Of a stretch of DNA of 40,294 nucleotides, positions 23,256-30,589 are shown piece by piece (positions within the stretch are counted from its first letter, which is position 1; every line of letters starts with the position of its first letter). This DNA is from Bacillota bacterium (GTDB lineage Bacteria; Bacillota; Clostridia; Oscillospirales; Feifaniaceae): the NCBI GenBank assembly GCA_030705925.1, contig JAUZPM010000015.1, positions 1 through 40,294 of the forward strand. The letters are read 5' to 3'. The position numbers and the translations under genes were made by a program. The notes beneath the pieces were generated by a model that was not told where the DNA came from, ran no database searches, and worked only from the letters and a program-made list of their open reading frames with translations.

Positions 23256-24905
23256 TTACTTCATGTTTTTATATCGATCGTATCCAGTGTTGTAAATTTC
23301 CATTAATCTCTTGAGGTTTAATTTATCGAACTGGGCAACATAATCGTTCCATGTTTGATCATTAAGAGGTGTATCGCCTGAAATGAATTTTGGAACAATA
23401 TTATCATAATATCCCTTGAACATATCTGCTTCAAGTGACGCCAGTTCTTCAGATTCCTCATCGGTATAATTGAAATATCCCCAGAGTTCCTTCGGCGCAT
23501 ATTTCTGCATATCCTGTGCAGCCTTTGCGGGGACAGGAAGCATCTCAGCGCCTTGGAAATATTTAGAAAGTGCAATTACAGGGCTGCCGCCACCGGCATA
23601 TGGGGAGAATTTAGCAACAGTTTGATCATAAGTAGACCCCGGCTTAATCTTTATTTTATCAGGTATAAACTGATATTTGCCGTCGCTGGTCTTTTCAAAT
23701 GACACGCCTTCCACACCCAAGTAGAAAAGTTTAGAGCCCTCTTCACCATACCAATAATCCATCCAGCGTGCAGTTGCCTCAGGATACTGATCATTTGGCG
23801 TCATGGCAAAAGCGCCTTTTCCGTTCATCTTGCTTCTGATTGCTGCCCACATTTTGTCGCCATTTGGTCCTTTGAGTGCCTCAGTAAGTCCTGTATAATC
23901 ATTCACATACTTACTGCCGGCAATAGTTGTATTGGTGTGTAGGAACGACCCAACAACCCCCATTTCGACTTTTGCCGTAACTTTCGCACTTGTGTTTGTG
24001 AATACTTCGTTATCGATAAGCTTTTCTTTATAAAGCTTATTCAAATATTCAAGCATCTGACGAAACTCGGGGGCCGTAGGAATGAAACGAAGTTTCCCAG
24101 TTTTAGGGTCAGCGTCAACATTCCCCTGCCAGTAACCTCGGTTCATAAGACCAAACGCACCTTTAAAACCGTTCAGAAGAGTAGACAATGAACTTAGTGA
24201 AAGCGGTATTTCATCCTGCTTACCGTTACCATTTGCGTCATTATCACGCATTGCTTTTAAAACATCATAAAGCTCATCTAAATTCGTCGGCAACTTTTTG
24301 CCTATTTTATCTAGATATTTTTGATTCATGTAAAGCTTAGTGCCTACTTCCATTTCAATGCTGTCACTAACTGATGGCAAAGCATAAATAGAGCCATCAA
24401 CAGACGGAAGACCTTTTTTTACATCATCCATCGAAGACATTACTTTTTTAAAGTTCGGCATATATTGATCTACAAGATCATTCCACTTTACAAATAATCC
24501 CTGAGTACCATATTTTTGAGGATCACGCTGGGCAAACCCACATCTGAAAAAGCCATCTGGAAGATTCTGACCTGACGCAAGCACAAGGTTCCGTTTTTCT
24601 GAGATATTATCCATCAGAACCTCATCCCAGTCAATATGGATATTTGTCATTTTTTCATATGTAGGCCAAGTAAGAATATTAGCATAGCTGTCTTGCGTAT
24701 AATGTCTGCCGACCATAAATTTTAGCGTGATAGGTTGTTTAACAATCGGAAATCCTTGCAAGTTGAGGTTTTCAAGTCGTGCGGCAACAACCGGATCATT
24801 AGTCTTTTTAGCGGCAGAGGTTGGTTTGGCAGCGCAACCTGACAGCATGGAAGCAGCAAAAACAGAGGCAGTGATAACTGACAATATCCTTGTTCTAATA
24901 TTCAT
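23256..24905 (-). CDS. LplA-type extracellular solute-binding lipoprotein, copy 2
   Basis: The 549-residue product starts at an ATG behind AAGGGG. The signal peptide has lipobox LSGC (Cys24). PIVKQPITLKFMVGRH and MTNIHIDWDEV mark the shared N-terminal lobe, and DNDANGNGKQDE is the calcium-type loop near residue 225. The gene begins 9 bp after copy 3 ends and is followed by a stem-loop before copy 1, so copies 3 and 2 are surely one transcript. Its differences from copy 3 are spread along the protein, as expected for an old duplication rather than a recent one. Confidence 0.93.
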   Translation of the reverse strand: MNIRTRILSVITASVFAASMLSGCAAKPTSAAKKTNDPVVAARLENLNLQGFPIVKQPITLKFMVGRHYTQDSYANILTWPTYEKMTNIHIDWDEVLMDNISEKRNLVLASGQNLPDGFFRCGFAQRDPQKYGTQGLFVKWNDLVDQYMPNFKKVMSSMDDVKKGLPSVDGSIYALPSVSDSIEMEVGTKLYMNQKYLDKIGKKLPTNLDELYDVLKAMRDNDANGNGKQDEIPLSLSSLSTLLNGFKGAFGLMNRGYWQGNVDADPKTGKLRFIPTAPEFRQMLEYLNKLYKEKLIDNEVFTNTSAKVTAKVEMGVVGSFLHTNTTIAGSKYVNDYTGLTEALKGPNGDKMWAAIRSKMNGKGAFAMTPNDQYPEATARWMDYWYGEEGSKLFYLGVEGVSFEKTSDGKYQFIPDKIKIKPGSTYDQTVAKFSPYAGGGSPVIALSKYFQGAEMLPVPAKAAQDMQKYAPKELWGYFNYTDEESEELASLEADMFKGYYDNIVPKFISGDTPLNDQTWNDYVAQFDKLNLKRLMEIYNTGYDRYKNMK

Positions 24906-24914
24906 TTTTTCCCC

Positions 24915-26561
24915 TTATTTTATAGATTTATAGCGATCGTATCCGCTTTTATAAATCTTCATGTACTCTGCTAATCCCATTTTATCAAACTTAGCAACGT
25001 AATCTGCCCAAGTCTGATCGTTAAGAGGTGTCTGACCAGAGATAAAGTTAGGAATAGCTGTGTCATAAAAACCTGAAAACATGTCAGCTTCAATAGATGA
25101 CATACGATTCGTTTCTTCATCGGTATAGTTAAAGAATCCCCATACTTCCTTTGGAGTGAACTTTGAAAGATCCTGTGCACATTTCTGAGGAATTGGCAGA
25201 AGTTCTGCACCCTTGAAATACTTAGATAAAGCAAGAGCCGGGTTGCCGCCACCTGCATATGGTGTAAACTTGGCAACTGTCTGATCATAAGTTGAGCCTT
25301 CAGGAACTTTAACCTTCTCCGGAATAAATTCATACTTGCCGTCCGAAGTTACATAATACGACTCGCCTTCAACTCCCATGTAGTATAGGCGTGCGCCCTC
25401 ATCGCTGAACCAATAGTCCATCCAACGGGCAGTTGCTTCTGGATATTGATTTGTTTTCGTTATAGAAAAACTGCCTTTTGTGGACATATGTCCTCTAATT
25501 CCCGTCCAAAGTTTATCGCCGTTTGGTCCCTGCAATGCTTCAGTAATTCCAGTGAAGTCATCAACGTGCTTATTGCCTGCAAGAGTAGTGTTTGTATGAA
25601 CTATACCGCCAACGAGATCTGCTTCAACTTTTGCAGTTACATTTGAACTTTTAATTGTAAATATCTCATTATCAATTAATTTTTCAGAATATAACTTATG
25701 CATATATTCAACAAGCTGACGGAATTCAGGTGCCGTTGGAATAAATCTTAAGTTATTTGTTTTAGGATCAATATCAATGTTTTGGTGTGTTGAACCCCTG
25801 TTCATAAGTCCATATGCACCCATTAAGGCGTTACGTAATGTTTTCCATGAGTTAGATGTTAACGGAACTTCATCAGCCTTACCGTCTTTATTTGCATCCT
25901 TATCGAGCATTAACTTAAGGGTATTATATAAATCATCCAAAGATTTCGGCATAGTAGCGCCGACATTATCCATGAATTTTTTATTTAAATAAATTTTTGG
26001 ATTAAGCTCGATTTCAGGACAATCAGTAAGACCGGGCAATGAGTAAATTGATCCGTCTACAGAAGGCAAGCCTCTGCGGATATCGTCGTATTTATCAAGA
26101 ACCTGTTTGAAATTCGGCATATAATCCAGATAATCGTTGATCTTTAAAAATGTGCCGTCTGCACCATACTTCTGAACGTCTGGGGTGCTGAAACTGCAGC
26201 GGAAAAATGCATCAGGCAGATTCTGACCGGAAGCAAGAACAAGGTTGCGTTTTTCAGCAAGATTGTCTGAAAGCACTGCATCCCAATCAATGTGAATATT
26301 AGTCTTCTTTTCGTATGTAGGCCAAGTTAAAATTGATGCCCAGTCACTCTGTGCACTGTTTCTGCCAACCATAAATTTTAGCGTTATCGGCTGTTTTACA
26401 ATGGGGAAACCCTCTTTGTTCATGTTTGCAAGTCTTGCCTCAGCAGCAGGGTCTTTAGCCTTTTTACCTGCAACGCTTTGTGAAGGACCGCATCCGCTAA
26501 GCATCGTAGCTGCCAAAACACATGCGGTTGCTAGTGATAGAACTCGCAATTGTGTTCTCAT
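24915..26561 (-). CDS. LplA-type extracellular solute-binding lipoprotein, copy 3
   Basis: The protein has 548 residues behind AAGGAGAG. The lipobox is LSGC (Cys24). It has the family core PITLKFMVGRN and KKTNIHIDWDAV, the calcium-type loop DKDANKDGKADE, then FIPTAPEFRQLVEYMHKLYSEKLIDNEIF and ATARWMDYWFSDEGARLYYMGVEGE read in parts. This is the first gene of a transcript with its own promoter at 26610-26638, overlapped by a palindrome, and probably continuing into copies 2 and 1. It is most similar by eye to copy 2. Confidence 0.93.
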   Translation of the reverse strand: MRTQLRVLSLATACVLAATMLSGCGPSQSVAGKKAKDPAAEARLANMNKEGFPIVKQPITLKFMVGRNSAQSDWASILTWPTYEKKTNIHIDWDAVLSDNLAEKRNLVLASGQNLPDAFFRCSFSTPDVQKYGADGTFLKINDYLDYMPNFKQVLDKYDDIRRGLPSVDGSIYSLPGLTDCPEIELNPKIYLNKKFMDNVGATMPKSLDDLYNTLKLMLDKDANKDGKADEVPLTSNSWKTLRNALMGAYGLMNRGSTHQNIDIDPKTNNLRFIPTAPEFRQLVEYMHKLYSEKLIDNEIFTIKSSNVTAKVEADLVGGIVHTNTTLAGNKHVDDFTGITEALQGPNGDKLWTGIRGHMSTKGSFSITKTNQYPEATARWMDYWFSDEGARLYYMGVEGESYYVTSDGKYEFIPEKVKVPEGSTYDQTVAKFTPYAGGGNPALALSKYFKGAELLPIPQKCAQDLSKFTPKEVWGFFNYTDEETNRMSSIEADMFSGFYDTAIPNFISGQTPLNDQTWADYVAKFDKMGLAEYMKIYKSGYDRYKSIK

Positions 26562-26609
26562 TTTGCTCTCTCTCTCCTTATTATAAAAATTTGGGATTTT
26601 TACTTATAT

Positions 26610-26638
26610 ATTTTATCACATTGTATATAATGTGTAAA
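26610..26638 (-). promoter_or_regulatory. Promoter of binding-protein copy 3
   Basis: On the minus strand, TTTACA (26633-26638), 17 bp and TAAAAT (26610-26615), about 49 bp ahead of the start codon. Confidence 0.72.
26617..26634 (-). promoter_or_regulatory. Candidate operator in the copy 3 promoter
   Basis: CACATTGTATATAATGTG is palindromic at 16 of 18 positions and fills the spacer between -35 and -10. A protein bound here would block polymerase. The regulator is unknown. The locus AraC-type protein would normally activate from upstream, so another factor is possible. Confidence 0.5.
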
Positions 26639-26724
26639 CAAATAATGAATCTATAATTATTTTTTAACAATATACACAAAAATAGTTTATGTTACTTATA
26701 TAAAATATACAAAAATTATATACA

Positions 26725-26748
26725 AAGGCTGCCATTACTGGCAGCCTT
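26725..26748 (-). terminator. Terminator after binding-protein copy 4
   Basis: AAGGCTGCCA (26725-26734) pairs with TGGCAGCCTT (26739-26748) around a four-base loop. A short T stretch follows on the minus strand. This separates the copy 4 and copy 3 transcripts. Confidence 0.8.
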
Positions 26749-26832
26749 AATTTTAAAGTAAACTTTCAATCCCAAATAATGCCATATATAATCTCTATCT
26801 CAAAATATAGCCCACTAAAATGCGATTTCTAC

Positions 26833-28482
26833 TTATTTTGCCTTTTTATAACGATCGTAACCGGCTTTATAAATATCCATGTATTTCTGAAGTCCGATCT
26901 CATTAAATTTAGCTACATATTGATTCCAAGTCTCATCATTGATTGGAGTCTGCCCGGTTATAAATGCAGGCACTGCAATATCATAGTGTCCTTTAAACAG
27001 ATCTGCCTCAAGACTTGATAGCTGATCTGATTCTTCTTCTGTATAGCTAAACCAGCCCCATATGTCTTTTGGAAGATATGAAATCATATTATGGGCCGCC
27101 TGTGCGGATGCCTGAGCCATCTCACTCCCGCGGAAATAATCAGATTTTAAAAGTGCAGGATTTGCGCCGCCGGCATATGGAACATATTTTGCAATAACCT
27201 GATTAAGGTTTGAACCTTTTGGAATTTGAATAGCTTCGGGAATAAAATCATATTTGCCGTCAGAATTCTTCTGGTATGAAACACCTTCAACGCCAAGGAA
27301 GAACATTCTGGAACCTTCATCGCCATACCAATAATCCATCCAGCGCATGGTTGCTTCAGGATTTTTATTTGTATTTGTCATAGTAAAAGCGCCAAGATTC
27401 GAAATATGCGAGCGGCATGCCGCCCATGTTTTATCTCCATTAGGCCCTTGTAAAGCTTCCGGAATGCCTTCATATTTCTTTACTCGTTCCGAATCAAGAA
27501 CGGAAGTCGACGTGTAAATCATTCCTCCGAGTGCGTTAACCGCATCCTTAGAAATAATTTTTGAAGAAGTCATAGTTACAACTTCAGAGTCTAAAAGATG
27601 TTCGTTGTATAGCTTGTGGAGATATTCAAGCATCTGACGAAATTCCGGCGCAGTAGGAATAAATCTCAAATTGCCTGATTTAGGATCAACGTCAACATTC
27701 ACATGAACGCTGCCTCTGTTCATTAAACCAAAAGCCCCTTTGAATGCATGTGTAAGATTTGTCAGTGAGCTGGCTGTTATCGGGATTTCATCTTTCTTAC
27801 CGTTCTTATTTGCGTCTTCATCGTAGAACTTTTTCAGTAATGTATAAAGCTCATCTGTTGTTTTAGGCATTGTCCCATTAACGTTTTTGATGAAATCGGT
27901 ATTCAAAAATATTTTAGGGTTGATCTCCTGCTCTATACAATCTGAAACGCATGGCAGCGCATAAATCGTGCCATCAACGGTTGGAAGACCTTTTTTTACA
28001 TCTTCATACTGGCTAGCCACTTTTTTAAAATTTGGCATATATTTGTCAATGTAATCATTAAGTTTTACAAATACGCCTTGAGCGCCATATTTTGCAGTAT
28101 CACGGCCATTAAAACTACAGCGGAAAAACGCATCGGGAAGATTCTGCCCGGATGCCAGTACAAGATTACGCTTCTCTCCAATTGACGTAGCTGGCACCTC
28201 GTCCCAGTCGATATGAATATTCGTCTTTTTTTCATACTCTGACCATATCAGAATGTCTTTATAGCTGCTCTGAGACGGATCCCGGCTAACCATAAACTTA
28301 AGGGTTATTGGCTGTTTTACTATTGGAAATTCGCCGCTGGTATTTAGATTTTCAAGCCGTGCTTTTGTTTCGGCGTCAACTGCTTTGCCAGCCGCCCGTT
28401 TAGGTGAACATGCTCCCAAAAACGATGCAAGCATTAACACAGCTAATGACAGAGAAACAAACCTTATGTTTCTGCGCATCAA
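26833..28482 (-). CDS. LplA-type extracellular solute-binding lipoprotein, copy 4
   Basis: The product has 549 residues from the TTG at 28482. The ATG one codon later is an equally acceptable start, and GAGGGG lies 8-11 bases upstream. The lipobox is LGAC (Cys25). It has PITLKFMVSRD, KKTNIHIDWDEV, the calcium-type loop DEDANKNGKKDE and ATMRWMDYWYGDEGSRMFFLGVEG read in parts. It is transcribed from an extended -10 promoter and followed by its own terminator, so its expression can be set separately from the other copies. Confidence 0.93.
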   Translation of the reverse strand: MMRRNIRFVSLSLAVLMLASFLGACSPKRAAGKAVDAETKARLENLNTSGEFPIVKQPITLKFMVSRDPSQSSYKDILIWSEYEKKTNIHIDWDEVPATSIGEKRNLVLASGQNLPDAFFRCSFNGRDTAKYGAQGVFVKLNDYIDKYMPNFKKVASQYEDVKKGLPTVDGTIYALPCVSDCIEQEINPKIFLNTDFIKNVNGTMPKTTDELYTLLKKFYDEDANKNGKKDEIPITASSLTNLTHAFKGAFGLMNRGSVHVNVDVDPKSGNLRFIPTAPEFRQMLEYLHKLYNEHLLDSEVVTMTSSKIISKDAVNALGGMIYTSTSVLDSERVKKYEGIPEALQGPNGDKTWAACRSHISNLGAFTMTNTNKNPEATMRWMDYWYGDEGSRMFFLGVEGVSYQKNSDGKYDFIPEAIQIPKGSNLNQVIAKYVPYAGGANPALLKSDYFRGSEMAQASAQAAHNMISYLPKDIWGWFSYTEEESDQLSSLEADLFKGHYDIAVPAFITGQTPINDETWNQYVAKFNEIGLQKYMDIYKAGYDRYKKAK

Positions 28483-28512
28483 TCATACATCCCCTCTAAA
28501 TTAATTAATTTC

Positions 28513-28521
28513 ATTATATCA
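28513..28521 (-). promoter_or_regulatory. Extended -10 promoter of binding-protein copy 4
   Basis: On the minus strand TGATATAAT is a full TGn-TATAAT element. There is no good -35 hexamer 17 bp further up, which suggests an activator-dependent promoter. Confidence 0.55.
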
Positions 28522-28634
28522 TTGATTTACGTGGATGTATTGTGAAAAATTGCACTTTTTCAATATCATTTTGCGAATTTTTTAAGCATAATTTCGTGTT
28601 AACTTGCAGTAAAACTTTAACAATGGTTAGAAGT

Positions 28635-28670
28635 GCAAAAGACTGCCGTAATATTACGGCAGTCTTTTGC
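28635..28670 (-). terminator. Terminator after binding-protein copy 5 (36-bp perfect palindrome)
   Basis: The 36 bases are perfectly self-complementary. Arms of 18 bp start GCAAAAGACTGCCG and end CGGCAGTCTTTTGC, closing on a central AATATT. A short T stretch in the arm gives the terminator tail on both strands. This is an unusually perfect stem for a region with no converging gene. Confidence 0.82.
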
Positions 28671-28748
28671 GGGGAAGGGGAATCCCCATGAGCAATAGGT
28701 TCTTAACCTTCTACACATTACTCTAACTCTCTATCTCAATTTGTACTT

Positions 28749-30383
28749 TTATGCTTTTTCGTATCTTTCACGTGCAGTTTGGTAAATCTTCATATACTCG
28801 TCTAGTCCCATCTGATAAAACGCATCAACGAATTTCTGCCACTCAGCATCGTCATTAACATTAACTTCCCCGCTGATAAATTTAGGAATCATAACATCAT
28901 AATGTCCCTTGAACATATCTGCCTCAAGCGAGTCAATTCTTTCATTTTCTTCAGGGGTATAACTAAAGTATCCCCACAAATCTTTAGGAACATACGGCAT
29001 CATATAGTCGGCCGCTTCTTTTTGCCCCGGAAGCATCTCCGATCCATAGAAATATTCGCCTTTCATGAGAGCTGGATTGCCGCCGCCCATATAAGGAACA
29101 TACTTCGCAACAACCTGGTCAAATGTTTTCCCATTACCTACTTGCGACAGTATATCAGGCAAAAATTCATATTTTCCATCAGCTGTCTTATGATATGATT
29201 TCCCTTCAATACCCATAAAATACATGCGTCCGCCTTCTTCTGAATAGAAGTAATCCAACCAGCGCATAGTAGCTTCGGGATATTTATTTGTACTTGTTAT
29301 TGTAACAGCGCATTGTGTGCTGATATGACTTCTGATTGCAGTGTACATTAGGTCTTTATATGGGCCTTTAAGAGGCTTAGGAATTCCGGCAAAATCGCCA
29401 CCGTAATTGCCAAGCTGTGTTGTGATGATATCCGCAGTTGAGCCAAGAACATTCAGAGATGCTTTCGCAGTGATTTTTGCGCTAGTCATTGTGAATATTT
29501 CCTCATCCATAAGACCTTCTTTATAGAGCTTGTTAAGGAAAGAAAGCATCTCTCTGAACTCATTTGTTATAGGTAGAAAGCGTAATTTTCCAGTAGCAGG
29601 ATCAACATCGACTTTTGAATGAGTAAGACCCTTGTTCATCATTCCATATGAACCCTTAAGCACGTTGAATATCTGCGTAGTATTTGTTGCAGTAAAAGGT
29701 ATTTCGTCCTGCTTACCATTACCATTTGGATCCTGTGTTTTAAATGCTTTCAGCACATCGTATAATTCGTCAAGTGTTGTAGGCATTTTCTTTCCCACTT
29801 TTTCAAGCCACTTTGTATTGATAAAAAGCTTTTGGTTCATTTCGTTCTCATAGCAATCTGTTACAGCCGGCAATGCGTATATAGTTCCATCAGGAGCCGG
29901 AAGGCTTTTACGCACCGCATCATAATCATTCAGAACCTTTTTTAAATTAGGCGCATACTTGTCAATAAGATTATTGAGCGGGATAAACAAGCCCTCTTTT
30001 CCATATTTCATGGGGTCATTTCTTCCAAACCCTGCACGATAGAAAGCGTCAGGCAGGTTCTGGCCGGATGCGAGCACCAAGTTACGCTTCTCAGCAATAT
30101 TATTCGATAAAACTGCATCCCAATCAATATGTATATTGGTTTTCTTTTCGTATTCGCTCCAGATCATTGTATTGGCATAATCTTCTTGTGACGCGGTTTT
30201 TGAAACCATAAATTTTAGAGTTATCGGCTCTTTTACTATTGGAAAACCGGTAGCGTTGAAATTCGGTATGTTTTTCTCAGCCGCTGTCTGTTTACTCGGT
30301 TTTGCGGCGGCGCATGAGCTTAGCAATGATGAAGTTATAACTAGCGAAAGAATTATCGCTAATATCCTTGATACTTTCTTCAC
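28749..30383 (-). CDS. LplA-type extracellular solute-binding lipoprotein, copy 5 (first in the array)
   Basis: The protein has 544 residues and starts at a GTG behind AAAGGAG. The lipobox is LSSC (Cys24). It keeps PITLKFMVSKT and KKTNIHIDWDAV, but reads EPITLKF rather than QPITLKF. The calcium-type loop is TQDPNGNGKQDE, lacking the first aspartate of the other copies. It has ATMRWLDYFYSEEGGRMYFMGIEGKSYH read in parts. It is the most divergent member of the array and is transcribed first, after the regulator. It ends in the perfect palindromic terminator. Confidence 0.93.
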   Translation of the reverse strand: MKKVSRILAIILSLVITSSLLSSCAAAKPSKQTAAEKNIPNFNATGFPIVKEPITLKFMVSKTASQEDYANTMIWSEYEKKTNIHIDWDAVLSNNIAEKRNLVLASGQNLPDAFYRAGFGRNDPMKYGKEGLFIPLNNLIDKYAPNLKKVLNDYDAVRKSLPAPDGTIYALPAVTDCYENEMNQKLFINTKWLEKVGKKMPTTLDELYDVLKAFKTQDPNGNGKQDEIPFTATNTTQIFNVLKGSYGMMNKGLTHSKVDVDPATGKLRFLPITNEFREMLSFLNKLYKEGLMDEEIFTMTSAKITAKASLNVLGSTADIITTQLGNYGGDFAGIPKPLKGPYKDLMYTAIRSHISTQCAVTITSTNKYPEATMRWLDYFYSEEGGRMYFMGIEGKSYHKTADGKYEFLPDILSQVGNGKTFDQVVAKYVPYMGGGNPALMKGEYFYGSEMLPGQKEAADYMMPYVPKDLWGYFSYTPEENERIDSLEADMFKGHYDVMIPKFISGEVNVNDDAEWQKFVDAFYQMGLDEYMKIYQTARERYEKA

Positions 30384-30551
30384 TGTAATTTCTCCTTTAA
30401 AAGATTTGCTTAGGGTTTATCTCTGCCTTTTCATCATAGTGTAATATATTTTTAATTTCTATATTCAATTTGTGTAAACCATTAGCTTTTTTTTACATAA
30501 TAGTAAACTGATATAACGAACGCTTAAATAATATTTATTTGTTCGTCTATG

Positions 30552-30589
30552 AAAAATCTCGGTCACCTTTTCAGCGACCGAGATTTTTT
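30552..30589 (-). terminator. Terminator of the nagA/AraC-regulator transcript
   Basis: AAAAATCTCGGTC (30552-30564) and GACCGAGATTTTT (30576-30588) form a 13-bp stem with an 11-base loop. It overlaps the regulator stop codon and continues into T residues on both strands. Confidence 0.88.

Larger units (their letters stand above)
21512..30383 (-). repeat. Tandem array of five paralogous LplA-type binding-protein genes
   Basis: Five consecutive genes (555, 549, 548, 549 and 544 residues) share a common plan. Each has a lipobox at Cys24 or Cys25, a PITLKFMV segment near residue 60, KKTNIHIDW or a close variant, EKRNLVLASGQ, LPDxF, an Asp/Asn-rich calcium-type loop near residues 220-235, and ATMRW/ATARW-D-YWY near residue 395. 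They end with a YE/YDRYK tail. They are clearly duplicated but well diverged. Confidence 0.93.

Noticed and set aside
21512-30383. CRISPR array or direct-repeat array
   Set aside because: The repetition is at protein level between whole genes. No short regularly spaced repeats are present anywhere in the window.
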